This document shows positions 1 through 7,758 of a stretch of 19,669 nt of DNA, in pieces (the stretch's first letter is position 1; each line of letters begins with the position of its first letter). The notes beneath the pieces are model-generated. The model ran no database searches. It worked only from the letters and a program-made list of their open reading frames with translations, and was not told the origin of the DNA. Origin of the DNA: an uncultured Bacilli bacterium (GTDB lineage Bacteria > Bacillota_I > Bacilli_A > RFN20 > CAG-288). The stretch spans positions 1 through 19,669 of the forward strand of contig CAKUXT010000010.1 in NCBI GenBank assembly GCA_934700375.1, read 5' to 3'. The position numbers were made by a program, and so were the translations under genes.

Positions 1-364
1 CTATTACCTTAACCCTGGTATTGAAATCTGCTATACCAGCGTCTATCAGTCGCTTCCTGGATATGGATTTGACGGCATTCCTGCCGCACTTCTTGCAAAC
101 TGCAATCCGATTGCTGTTGTCTTCTCTTCCATCTTCATGCGTTATCTCTATTCTGCAGGCGGAAACCTTCCCAGAAGCAACTTCAACCTTTACTTCTCCA
201 ACCTCATTGTCGCTATCATCATCTACCTTTCCGGCTTCTCCCGTTTCTTCGGCGAAAAGATGCTCGATATCGAAGCCTTTGCCGAAAAGAACAGAAAGAA
301 GAGAAACTTCAAGATTCTTACAGCCGGCTTATTAGTAGATAATATCGCAAAGGAGGGCAAATAA
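1..364 (+). CDS. Nucleoside-type ABC transporter permease, C-terminal part (5' truncated by window)
   Basis: The reading frame is open from base 2 to the TAA at 362-364, so about 120 C-terminal residues are present. It resembles the RbsC/BPD_transp_2 permeases of BmpA-dependent nucleoside importers (YufP/NupP type): the segment GYGFDGIPAALLANCNPIAV matches the conserved 'GYGFDGIAVALLG..P' stretch, followed by two hydrophobic segments and a basic cytoplasmic tail. The family forms an inner-membrane heterodimer that imports purine and pyrimidine nucleosides with a lipoprotein binding protein and a duplicated ATPase. Those partners would lie upstream, outside the window. The stop is one base before the next permease, whose ribosome site lies inside this gene's end. 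The exact substrate is inferred from family resemblance only. Confidence 0.85.
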   Translation, partial: YYLNPGIEICYTSVYQSLPGYGFDGIPAALLANCNPIAVVFSSIFMRYLYSAGGNLPRSNFNLYFSNLIVAIIIYLSGFSRFFGEKMLDIEAFAEKNRKKRNFKILTAGLLVDNIAKEGK

Positions 365-365
365 G

Positions 366-1349
366 ATGTTCTCAATCGTAATGCAATCGACTATCGCCTG
401 CATGATTCCTCTTCTTATTGTCGCTTTAGGTGGTGTCTTCTCTGAACGCAGCGGTATCATCAACCTCGCACTCGACGGTGAAATGATCTTCGGTGCCTTC
501 ATCGGTGCTATCTTCTGCAGGGTGATGATTCAACACAATATCATGGCTGCAACAAGCCAGTGGCTCTTTGTTCTCGCTATGCTTATCGCCATGGTCGCCG
601 GTATGCTTCTCTCCCTCTTGCTGTCCTTTGCGGCAATCAAGATGAAAGCCGATCAGACTATCGCAGGTACAGCACTTAACATCTTGGCTCCTGCTATCGT
701 CTGCGCATTCGGTCTTCTCTTCTTCTCCTCTGAGAAGATCTCCAGCGGTGCAAACTTCGTCCTTACTGCTTCCAGCTATTCCAACAAAGACTTCGGAAGC
801 GCTGTTGCCAACAACAAAATCTTAGGTTTCTTCTTCGATAAGGTCTATATCTCCACTTACATCTGCATCGTCTTATTCATCCTCTTGTCCATCTGGCTCT
901 ATAAGAGCAAGATCGGAACACATCTTAGAGCATGCGGTGAACATCCTCAGGCTGCAGACAGTGTCGGTATCAATGTCTATCGTATGAGATACTTAGGAAC
1001 CTCTATCTCCGGTGCACTTGCCGGTTTAGGCGGATTTGTCTATATCGCAACAATCGCAGGTACCATCGCTGAATCTCAGGTCGGCGGACTTGGCTTCCTT
1101 GCCTTAGCCATCATGATCTTCGGTAACTGGAACCCTGTCTTCATCGCCTTAGGCTCTCTTCTCTTCGGCTTCCTCAAATGCTTAGGCGTCTTAGCTCCTC
1201 AGATTCCGTTCCTTCAGAGCCTCAACCTTCCGATGTACTTCTACAACATGATTCCGTATATCATCGTCATCGTCGTTCTCATCATCACGCATAACAAGTC
1301 AGGTTGCCCGAAGGCTGAAGGTATCCCTTACGACAAGGGCCAACGTTAA
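366..1349 (+). CDS. Nucleoside-type ABC transporter permease (YufQ/NupQ-like)
   Basis: This 327-residue, very hydrophobic protein with many membrane segments is the second permease of the importer. Near the N-terminus, GGVFSERSGIINLALDGEMI matches the signature of the YufQ/NupQ subfamily of BPD_transp_2 permeases ('ERSGVINIGLEG'). A later stretch, LRACGEHPQAADSVGINVYR, is the typical cytoplasmic coupling loop that contacts the ATPase. The length is usual for the family. The start is well supported by AGGAGG at 351-356, nine bases before the ATG, inside the end of the upstream permease. The one-base gap to that gene and the terminator right after this stop make it the last gene of the transport operon. 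Nucleoside specificity is inferred; sugar or lipoprotein-linked substrates cannot be excluded. Confidence 0.88.
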   Translation: MFSIVMQSTIACMIPLLIVALGGVFSERSGIINLALDGEMIFGAFIGAIFCRVMIQHNIMAATSQWLFVLAMLIAMVAGMLLSLLLSFAAIKMKADQTIAGTALNILAPAIVCAFGLLFFSSEKISSGANFVLTASSYSNKDFGSAVANNKILGFFFDKVYISTYICIVLFILLSIWLYKSKIGTHLRACGEHPQAADSVGINVYRMRYLGTSISGALAGLGGFVYIATIAGTIAESQVGGLGFLALAIMIFGNWNPVFIALGSLLFGFLKCLGVLAPQIPFLQSLNLPMYFYNMIPYIIVIVVLIITHNKSGCPKAEGIPYDKGQR

Positions 1350-1367
1350 AACATTCTATATTCATTC

Positions 1368-1403
1368 AAGGTCATCTGAGCTATCCGCTCAGGTGACCTT
1401 TTT
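1368..1403 (+). terminator. Rho-independent terminator of the ABC permease operon
   Basis: AAGGTCATCTGAGC (1368-1381) pairs with GCTCAGGTGACCTT (1387-1400) as a 14-bp stem with one G:U pair and a 5-base loop, followed by a short T tract. It lies 19 bases after the permease stop. Confidence 0.9.
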
Positions 1404-1425
1404 CGTTGTTTATCGAAATTTATTC

Positions 1426-1463
1426 GGCTTTAAAGCCAAAGAAAAGGATTCAATGTGTATAAT
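1426..1463 (+). promoter_or_regulatory. Putative yjjI promoter with an overlapping 12-bp palindrome
   Basis: A consensus -10 box TATAAT lies at 1458-1463, 17 bases before the yjjI ATG. No good -35 box is seen at the expected spacing. Instead a perfect palindrome GGCTTTAAAGCC occupies 1426-1437, touching the place where RNA polymerase would contact a -35 element. It could be an operator for a repressor or activator. The predicted start of transcription (about 1470) nearly coincides with the ribosome site GAGG (1470-1473), so the leader would be extremely short. Promoter and operator are both inferred from sequence alone. Confidence 0.5.
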
Positions 1464-1480
1464 ATGAATGAGGTATCGTT

Positions 1481-2989
1481 ATGAACAAAACACAAGAAAG
1501 CATCTATGAAGTCATCACAAGCAATAAGCTTACATACGAGCAGAAACTGAAGAATCTTGCCGGAATCGCTGAAAACGAGTTGGATGTCCTTCCTATCAGT
1601 GAAAAGACAGCCTACTATTTCTCAACCGGTGCAATCAACGATCTGTTTGAAGGTCATGCTCCTTATCGTCCGCGTTATGTGATGCCTGATTATGAAAGAT
1701 ACCTGAAAAACGGTTCCGAATTCCTACGCGTTTTGCCTCCTAAGACATTGGATGAGGCGATATTTGCATTGATGATGCTATATCATCACGTTCCTTCTAT
1801 CACTTCATTTCCAGTCTATTTAGGCTCATTGGATACGCTTCTTGAACCGTACTCTAAAGACTTAAGCGATGATGAGATCAAAGAGAAATTAAGACTCTTT
1901 CTTAATTTCTTGGACAGAACGATCGATGATTCGTTCTGTCATGCCAATATCGGTCCTAATGAGACAAGAGTCGGCAATCTGCTTTTAGAAGTAGAAGCAG
2001 AATTAGCAAATACGGTTCCGAATCTCACGATCAAATATGATAAAGATATCACAAGCGATGCTTTCATGAAGAAAGCGATCATGTGTTCTTTGAAGTGTTC
2101 CAATCCTGCTATCTGCAATGATAAAGCAAACAGAGACTATTACAGTGGCGGATATGGAATCTCATCGTGCTACAACATCCTTCCTATCAGGGGTGGAAGC
2201 TATACGCTGACTAGAATCACACTGACCAAACTGATTGAAGAAACCAGCGATATTGAGAAGTTCATCAATGTCTTTCTTCCTGAATGCTTACAGTGCATTG
2301 CTGATTATGAGAATGAGCGCATTCGTTTCCTTGTCGAGAAATCCAACTTCTTCAACTCCTCTTTCTTAGTGAAGGAAGGATTGATCGATAAAGACAGATT
2401 TGTTCCGATGTTCGGTGTCACCGGTCTTGCTGAATGTGTCAATGGATTATTGAAAGACAAGGGCTTGAAATACGGGCATGACAAAGAAGCTGATGATTTA
2501 GGTGTCAGAATCATGGAGAAGATCAAAGAGGCCGTCTCTTCTTTCAAGGCCGTCTATACGCCTTTGACTGACAATCATTTTGTCCTTCATGCACAGGTCG
2601 GATTAGATAGCGATATCGGTGTGACAAGCGGAGTGAGAATCCCAGTCGGAGAGGAACCTGAGAGTTTCTTTGATCATTTAAGACATAGTGCAAGATATCA
2701 TTCCTATTTCCCAGCAGGGGTAGGCGATATCTTCCCCATCGCTGACAATGTCAAACAGAATCCAGATGCTCTTCTTGATATTGTAAAAGGTGCTTTTGAT
2801 CTTGGCGTTCATTATATGTCCTTCTATTCTGCCAATACAGATTTAGTCAGAATCACTGGATATTTAGTCAAACGTTCTGAGATGGAGAAGTATGATAAAG
2901 GCGAGGCTGTCATCAAACAGACCACCCATTTAGGAAGTCCGAATTATAAGGTCAACAATTTGAAAGACAGAAAGGTAAGAATGGGATGA
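1481..2989 (+). CDS. yjjI: YjjI-family glycyl radical enzyme
   Basis: This 502-residue protein resembles the YjjI family of glycyl radical enzymes, whose substrate is, as far as I know, not established. The radical-site signature is visible as VRITGYLV, fitting the pattern R-[IVT]-x-G-Y, which puts the radical glycine at about residue 460. A candidate thiyl-radical cysteine is Cys230 in GISSCYN. Length fits YjjI (E. coli about 516) rather than pyruvate formate-lyase (about 760). About 42 residues follow the radical glycine, more than in pyruvate formate-lyase. The ATG follows GAGG at 1470-1473 with 7 bases spacing. The gene overlaps its activase by four bases (ATGA), so the two are translationally coupled. 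The product should be active only without oxygen. The family call is firm; the reaction is unknown. Confidence 0.9.
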   Translation: MNKTQESIYEVITSNKLTYEQKLKNLAGIAENELDVLPISEKTAYYFSTGAINDLFEGHAPYRPRYVMPDYERYLKNGSEFLRVLPPKTLDEAIFALMMLYHHVPSITSFPVYLGSLDTLLEPYSKDLSDDEIKEKLRLFLNFLDRTIDDSFCHANIGPNETRVGNLLLEVEAELANTVPNLTIKYDKDITSDAFMKKAIMCSLKCSNPAICNDKANRDYYSGGYGISSCYNILPIRGGSYTLTRITLTKLIEETSDIEKFINVFLPECLQCIADYENERIRFLVEKSNFFNSSFLVKEGLIDKDRFVPMFGVTGLAECVNGLLKDKGLKYGHDKEADDLGVRIMEKIKEAVSSFKAVYTPLTDNHFVLHAQVGLDSDIGVTSGVRIPVGEEPESFFDHLRHSARYHSYFPAGVGDIFPIADNVKQNPDALLDIVKGAFDLGVHYMSFYSANTDLVRITGYLVKRSEMEKYDKGEAVIKQTTHLGSPNYKVNNLKDRKVRMG

Positions 2990-3834
2990 TGTCTGTTCTC
3001 GCACCTATCAACAAGATCATCGAATGCTCAACTGTCGATGGGCCTGGTACAAGGACTTCTGTCTTTGTTCAACGATGCAATATCCACTGCCTTTACTGTC
3101 ATAATCCAGAGACACAGAATCTCTGTTCCAGCTGTGGTATATGTGTTAAATCCTGTCCGAGTCACGCTTTATCTTTTGATGAATCCAATAAGGTCATCTA
3201 TGATGAAAGCAAGTGTCTTAACTGTGATACCTGTATCAGCATTTGTCCTAACAAAGCTTCACCAAAGGTGAGATATCTTAGTGCTGAAGATGTCTATCAT
3301 CAGATCAAAAAGAACATTCCTTTTATCAGAGGTGTGACAGTCAGCGGCGGAGAATGTTCCTTGTATCCTGAGTTTCTCCTTGAATTATTCAGGCTTTGCA
3401 AGAAAGATAATTTATCCTGTCTTCTTGATAGTAATGGTATGGTAGATTTTTCTCTTTATAAAGAGCTGATCTCTTTGACAGATGGTGTGATGTTAGATAT
3501 CAAATCATGGGACAATGATTTCTATCAAAGACTTACTGGATACGACAATGATATCGTCAAAAAGAATCTTTCTTATCTTGATTCTATCGATAAAATCGAG
3601 GAGCTTAGAATTGTTGTTCTTCCTGATTATGTCGATTACTATCGTTGTATCGATGGTATTGTAGAGACGATCAGAAAGACAAACATTTCAAAGACAAAAC
3701 TGAAATTGATTAAATTCAGAAAGAACGGAGTCAAAGGCATTTTAAAAGATACCGCTTCTCCTAGTGATGCTTTGATGAATGACATTAGGAAGTACGCAGA
3801 GGAAAAAGGATTCAAAAACATCGAGATACGTTAA
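2986..3834 (+). CDS. yjjW: YjjW-family glycyl radical enzyme activase (radical SAM)
   Basis: This 282-residue radical-SAM protein would install the glycyl radical in the neighbouring YjjI. The radical-SAM cluster motif is CNIHCLYC (Cys31, Cys35, Cys38). It is followed by an inserted double ferredoxin domain, CSSCGICVKSCP (Cys47, 50, 53, 57) and CLNCDTCISICP (Cys77, 80, 83, 87), giving two extra 4Fe-4S clusters as is usual for glycyl radical enzyme activases of this group. The SAM-binding GGE motif is at about residues 121-123 (VSGGEC). The ATG at 2986 overlaps the yjjI stop as ATGA, with AAAGG at 2971-2975 as ribosome site; a second ATG follows directly. Pairing with YjjI and strict co-transcription support the assignment. 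The transcript ends at the hairpin starting at 3833. Confidence 0.92.
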   Translation: MMSVLAPINKIIECSTVDGPGTRTSVFVQRCNIHCLYCHNPETQNLCSSCGICVKSCPSHALSFDESNKVIYDESKCLNCDTCISICPNKASPKVRYLSAEDVYHQIKKNIPFIRGVTVSGGECSLYPEFLLELFRLCKKDNLSCLLDSNGMVDFSLYKELISLTDGVMLDIKSWDNDFYQRLTGYDNDIVKKNLSYLDSIDKIEELRIVVLPDYVDYYRCIDGIVETIRKTNISKTKLKLIKFRKNGVKGILKDTASPSDALMNDIRKYAEEKGFKNIEIR

Positions 3835-3858
3835 AAGGAGCCCGTCAAGGCTCCTTTT
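3833..3858. terminator. Bidirectional terminator between yjjW and the kinase-like gene
   Basis: AAAAGGAGCC (3833-3842) and GGCTCCTTTT (3849-3858) form a perfect 10-bp stem with loop CGTCAA. It has A and T tracts on the two flanks, so it can serve both converging genes, which end at 3834 and 3862. Confidence 0.88.
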
Positions 3859-3861
3859 ATA

Positions 3862-5229
3862 CTAGTCGTTGAACAGTTCTTTGATTTCCTTTAAGGTCTC
3901 TTCATTCGGTTCCTGTGTGAACTCGACATAATAGCCGTCATCTTTGACTTCACGAAGGGTGAGACGTCTATTGTGATAGATGACAAGAATCTTCTTCTTG
4001 AATCTGACAGGTCCGATTCTGAAACCGGCGCGGAGAAAGTCATCTAAGCAGTCGTTCTCGTTGTCCCAGACTTTGATAAGCTGTTTCTCATTGAGAAGGA
4101 CGTTGATAGGACGGATGATCTTATCATCTCTTCTGACTTTAGGAATGCCTTTATGAACTAAGGAAGAGGGCGTGTAATGTTTTCCATCTTCGGAGATGAG
4201 ACGGAAGCGAAGGATGTTGTCATTCTTGTTCTTCTCATCTTCGCAGGAGAAGTAGACATCCTTCTGATAGATTTCATCAAGAACCTGACACTGAGAGAGA
4301 ACCTTATCGAATTTCTCTTTGCTGTAGGTGTGGAATTCCTGTTTAGTCGTATAGAGATTTCCGCTCTTCATCTCTGTGAATGTCATGTCGTTGTTTAAGA
4401 TGACATCTGCATTCATGCGGCACGGGTAAATCGATTCATAGTAAGATTTGACGATATACTGGAAGTAGATAGAGATCGTGAAGACATTATCGGCAGAGGT
4501 TGTCATGGCATCACGGATGATTCTTCTTAAGAAGAGAGATTTGGGATTGCCGTCGATGAAGTCTTTGATCGTATAGACGTCTTTTAATGCATCGACAAGT
4601 GTCGGATCAAGAGCGTAGATACCTTCGATCAGGATGACATCATAGTCATTTCCGGAGACTGTTTCATCGGAAGGAACTCTTTCACTGACGACTTTTGAAT
4701 ATTTCTTTGTCTGTATGCTTCCACCGGAGAGAAGGATTTTGACATCTTCAGCAGCTTCTTTTAAGTCATAGACAGTCGATTCATCGAAGTTCAGTACTTT
4801 CCATTCTGCATAGAGGGCGTTGATGAACTTATCCAGATCTTCTTTTGAAAAATAGGATTCGACTGCTTTTCTGATATCTTTCAAGACATTCTGATCGTAC
4901 TTCTTATCAAAAGGAACATCGTAGATGATCTTTTTGATGATTTCTTCGATCTCACTGAGATATTCGATATGACCATCGAAATAATTGTCTCTGACCTTAT
5001 TCGGAATGATATGGCTAAGACCGACATTGTACTGGTCAAGAGAGATGGTGATGGCACGATGTCCGTTCTTTGCTAAGAACTTCTCTAAGAATGCAGCAGA
5101 ATAACTCTTACCGGAAGAGGAGGCACCTGAGATCAGTACGGCAGGTTTCTTGTTTTCCTCTAATGCTTCTTCGACAAGATCCAAATTAGCAAAAGCCCAT
5201 TTATCCAAATGGTGATACTCTAAACTCAT
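3862..5229 (-). CDS. Uridine/nucleoside kinase-like P-loop protein with unassigned C-terminal part
   Basis: 455 residues. The N-terminal two-thirds resemble the phosphoribulokinase/uridine kinase family: P-loop GASSSGKS at residues 35-42, the substrate-side segment ISLDQYN, and ILIEGIYAL, which fits the Walker B-like region of uridine kinases. In uridine kinases this fold transfers phosphate from a nucleoside triphosphate to uridine or cytidine. The protein is about twice the length of a plain uridine kinase. The remainder (about residue 300 onward) contains many charged, beta-prone segments, and I do not recognise it with confidence; a CYTH-like or other substrate-recognition domain is possible. 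The ATG is set by GGAGG at 5236-5240, six bases upstream. It is the last gene of the DJ-1/CvpA operon and ends at a shared terminator. The actual substrate is unproven. Confidence 0.75.
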   Translation of the reverse strand: MSLEYHHLDKWAFANLDLVEEALEENKKPAVLISGASSSGKSYSAAFLEKFLAKNGHRAITISLDQYNVGLSHIIPNKVRDNYFDGHIEYLSEIEEIIKKIIYDVPFDKKYDQNVLKDIRKAVESYFSKEDLDKFINALYAEWKVLNFDESTVYDLKEAAEDVKILLSGGSIQTKKYSKVVSERVPSDETVSGNDYDVILIEGIYALDPTLVDALKDVYTIKDFIDGNPKSLFLRRIIRDAMTTSADNVFTISIYFQYIVKSYYESIYPCRMNADVILNNDMTFTEMKSGNLYTTKQEFHTYSKEKFDKVLSQCQVLDEIYQKDVYFSCEDEKNKNDNILRFRLISEDGKHYTPSSLVHKGIPKVRRDDKIIRPINVLLNEKQLIKVWDNENDCLDDFLRAGFRIGPVRFKKKILVIYHNRRLTLREVKDDGYYVEFTQEPNEETLKEIKELFND

Positions 5230-5244
5230 ATATTACCTCCCTGA

Positions 5245-6009
5245 TTATTGCTGTGAAATCCAGCTCAACAATGATGATGCGGTCTGATAGAAGTATTTTC
5301 CGACTGTGAAGATGCTGCTATCATCCAGTTTCAGTTGGTCATTAAGCCAATTGTGAATCGTATCACTTCCCATCTTCAGTGATATCTGATCGACAAGCGA
5401 GGCAAGAATGAAGACGATAAGGACAACAAATATGGCTTTGGATCCGCCTAAGAACAGGCCGAAGATTCTTCCTAAGAAGCCTTTTCCATCATTCTTTTTC
5501 TTGCCATCATTATTTTTGTCATCGCTTCCGAAAAGAATCTTCCATATAGGATTGAGAATGACACGGAGAAGGATGAAAGCGAGAAGGAAGATGATAACAA
5601 AAGCGGATGCGACAAGAGTCAGGAAAGCAAAGGAGGAAGCAAGTGCTGTTGCTACATCGCTTGTGTTATCTAGGACTCTTGAAGTAAACATTCCTTGGAA
5701 GAATCCAGGGATTTTAAGTTCAGTCAGAGCGACTTTATACTGGGACATCATGACTGCTTCATCCGTTGAGACAGCATCGGTGAAAGAGGATGTTGTCGGA
5801 AGAAGATTGAAATACATGCCCTGTACTGTCTCATAGCCGAAGGAAGTATCCATCAGATATCTGCCTAAAGGCCCGCACGCCATATAAGCAGCACCTGCTG
5901 AGATCAACAAGAGAGCAAAATTAAGCTTCTTGATAGGAAAGCCTTTGATAAGACCGATGATCAATCCTAAACCGATGATGACTAAAATAACAATATCAAT
6001 AATGCTCAT
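5245..6009 (-). CDS. CvpA-like multi-pass membrane protein
   Basis: Starting at the ATG at 6007-6009 the protein has 254 residues. Hydrophobic segments are seen at about residues 3-21, 29-46, 125-150 and 190-208, with a strongly charged lysine/aspartate loop before the last one. The start SIIDIVILVIIGLGLIIGLI followed by KGF is typical of the CvpA family (colicin V production protein homologues), integral membrane proteins of uncertain function. It is longer than usual for CvpA because of a soluble stretch between the second and third segments. The upstream gene's TGA is one base before this ATG (TGATATG). An AGGAG lies 16 bases upstream, too far for a normal ribosome site, so coupled re-initiation is likely. 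An upstream in-frame ATG at 6066 would overlap the DJ-1 gene by 56 bases and lacks a ribosome site. Role in this operon unknown. Confidence 0.75.
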   Translation of the reverse strand: MSIIDIVILVIIGLGLIIGLIKGFPIKKLNFALLLISAGAAYMACGPLGRYLMDTSFGYETVQGMYFNLLPTTSSFTDAVSTDEAVMMSQYKVALTELKIPGFFQGMFTSRVLDNTSDVATALASSFAFLTLVASAFVIIFLLAFILLRVILNPIWKILFGSDDKNNDGKKKNDGKGFLGRIFGLFLGGSKAIFVVLIVFILASLVDQISLKMGSDTIHNWLNDQLKLDDSSIFTVGKYFYQTASSLLSWISQQ

Positions 6010-6010
6010 A

Positions 6011-6544
6011 TCAATAATAAATAGACTCCTTGACCTGTTTTTCGTATTCTTCTCCGCAGAGGGCATTGACGATCAGAAATGCGAAATCGATCGTTGCCGC
6101 TGCGCTTCTTCCGGTGATGATATTATTGTCTCTCACCGCATACTGATCGACATAGGTTCCGCCAAAGTCTTCATCCATCGAGGTGAAGCAGGTATACTTC
6201 TTGCCTTTCAGTAATCCTAAGTGACCTAATATTGTCGGTCCTGCACAGATTGCAGCAATGACTTTGCCTCTGGAATAGAAGTTCTGGATCATAGCTAAGA
6301 AGTTGGGATTCTGCTCTTCTGCAATGTATTCAGGGCCTCCAGGAATGACAAGGCAGTCATACTCGGAGAAGTCGACATCTTTAAGATTTACCATGTCAGA
6401 AGAGACAAGGCCATATCTTCCTGTCGCTTTATTATTGTCGATTGCGGCAAAGGTGACATCGAGGCGTGCACGGCGAAGGATAGCAAGTGTTCCGATCGCT
6501 TCGATATCTTCAAAACCATCTGTAACAACCATCAGTATTTTCAT
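6011..6544 (-). CDS. DJ-1/PfpI-family protein
   Basis: 177 residues, the usual size for the DJ-1/YajL group. The nucleophile elbow is AAICAGPTILG with the reactive cysteine at residue 100. The conserved partner glutamate is Glu15 in GFEDIEAI, and LVIPGGPEY gives the usual glycine-rich loop. Proteins of this family are cytosolic and have been linked to glyoxalase/deglycase activity, chaperoning and redox stress; sequence alone cannot choose between these. The start is set by GGAGG at 6553-6557, eight bases before the ATG. An extension upstream in the same frame has no ribosome site and would run into the promoter region. It is the first gene of a three-gene operon with the CvpA-like and kinase-like genes. 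Confidence 0.88.
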   Translation of the reverse strand: MKILMVVTDGFEDIEAIGTLAILRRARLDVTFAAIDNNKATGRYGLVSSDMVNLKDVDFSEYDCLVIPGGPEYIAEEQNPNFLAMIQNFYSRGKVIAAICAGPTILGHLGLLKGKKYTCFTSMDEDFGGTYVDQYAVRDNNIITGRSAAATIDFAFLIVNALCGEEYEKQVKESIYY

Positions 6545-6559
6545 TATGAATTCCTCCAA

Positions 6560-6600
6560 TGGAAAAATCATTATATATTTTATATAATAATTTGTACAAA
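6560..6600. promoter_or_regulatory. Divergent promoters with a 10-bp palindrome between the DJ-1 operon and aguA
   Basis: Plus strand: TGGAAA (6560-6565), 17 bases, TATAAT (6583-6588), reading into aguA. Minus strand: TATAAT at 6570-6575 with a weak TTGTAC-like -35 at 6594-6599 (spacing 18), reading into the DJ-1 gene. A perfect palindrome TTTGTACAAA sits at 6591-6600, over the minus -35 and the start region of the plus transcript, a position from which a bound protein could affect both. The aguA leader would be only about 20 bases and shows no clear Shine-Dalgarno site. Confidence 0.55.
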
Positions 6601-6615
6601 ATAAAGATACATCAT

Positions 6616-7758
6616 ATGCACTCAATTTTAAAACAACAGAAATCCATCAAAGGTTATGTCTTTCCTTTTGAGGGTGAAAAGCACTGGGCAAGCGTTGTTC
6701 TTGTCCCTTACAGAAAAGACACATGGAGAGAAGATGCTCTTCCTGCCATCGAAGAATATTTAGCCGTCGTCAAGGCTATCGCCCGTTTTGAGCGCGTGAT
6801 CGTCGTCATCGATCCTTCTATCGATTACAAGATCGTCAGACGCTTTGAAATGGAAAACACCCACATCCTCAGGCTCAAATACGATGATAGCTGGGCTAGA
6901 GACACGCTTCCTATCTTCTTAAAGAACGATGAGGAGAAGAGACTTGTTGGTGTCGATTTCGGCTTCAATTCATGGGGTGGAGACTTTGATGGTCTCTATA
7001 CGCCTTATGATGATGACAACAATTTAGGAAAATACTTCCTTCTTGAAACGATGATCCATCGTTATCCGGTAAAGGATTTCATCCTCGAAGGCGGAAGCGT
7101 TCATTCCGATGGAGAAGGTACCCTTCTTACAACAGAGGAATGTCTGCTCTCTGAAGGAAGAAATCCGTCCTTAAGCAAGGAACAGATCGAAGAGAAGCTG
7201 AAAGAGACCCTCAACGTCGAAAAAGTTCTCTTCCTCCCCTATGGAATCTATGAGGATGAAACAGACGGTCATGTCGATAACATGTGCTGTTTCTTAAAGC
7301 CTGGCGTTGTCTTATTGGCTTGGACTGATGATCAAGATGATCCGCAGTATGAGCGCTGTGTCAAAGACTATGAATATCTCTCTTCTGTCACAGACAGCAA
7401 AGGAAGAAAGCTTGAGATCATCAAGATGCCTGTTCCTAAGACCATGTATATGACAAAAGAGGAAGCCAATGAGCTCACCTTGTCTGATTCAGCCATCAAG
7501 AGGATGGAAGGAAGAAGACTGGCCGGAAGCTATGTCAACTTCTACATGGGAGAGAAGTTCATCCTTCTTCCGCAGTTCAACTGCGAAGAGGACAAGAAGG
7601 CTATTGAAATCTTAAAAGATTTCTATCACGATGAAAAAGAGATCGTTCCTATCTATTCAAAGGAGATCTTATTAGGCGGTGGCAATATTCACTGCATCAC
7701 CAAGCAGATTCCGTTTATGGAACATTACCCAATCAGACCGGAGGATGAAGATTTATGA
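6616..7758 (+). CDS. aguA: Agmatine deiminase
   Basis: 380 residues from the ATG at 6616, the usual family length. Agmatine deiminase hydrolyses agmatine to N-carbamoylputrescine and ammonia. Visible motifs of the guanidine-modifying (peptidyl-arginine deiminase-like) fold are DSWARDTLP near residue 91, LEGGSVHSDG near 157, DETDGHVDN with His219, and the nucleophile Cys360 in GGGNIHC. The ATG at 6559 in the same frame would add 19 residues lying in the promoter and has no ribosome site. The chosen ATG lacks a strong one too, so initiation may depend on a short leader. It overlaps aguB by four bases (ATGA), giving the two-step route to putrescine. Confidence 0.92.
   Translation: MHSILKQQKSIKGYVFPFEGEKHWASVVLVPYRKDTWREDALPAIEEYLAVVKAIARFERVIVVIDPSIDYKIVRRFEMENTHILRLKYDDSWARDTLPIFLKNDEEKRLVGVDFGFNSWGGDFDGLYTPYDDDNNLGKYFLLETMIHRYPVKDFILEGGSVHSDGEGTLLTTEECLLSEGRNPSLSKEQIEEKLKETLNVEKVLFLPYGIYEDETDGHVDNMCCFLKPGVVLLAWTDDQDDPQYERCVKDYEYLSSVTDSKGRKLEIIKMPVPKTMYMTKEEANELTLSDSAIKRMEGRRLAGSYVNFYMGEKFILLPQFNCEEDKKAIEILKDFYHDEKEIVPIYSKEILLGGGNIHCITKQIPFMEHYPIRPEDEDL

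Noticed and set aside
5408..5836. 142-residue plus-strand frame opposite the CvpA-like gene
   Set aside because: Arg/Lys/Met-rich shadow of the membrane protein's codons, with no homology that I recognise.
6007..6066. Longer CvpA-like start at the ATG at 6066
   Set aside because: It would overlap the DJ-1 gene by 56 bases and add a polar 19-residue stretch before the natural membrane start; the ATG at 6009 sits at the stop of the upstream gene.
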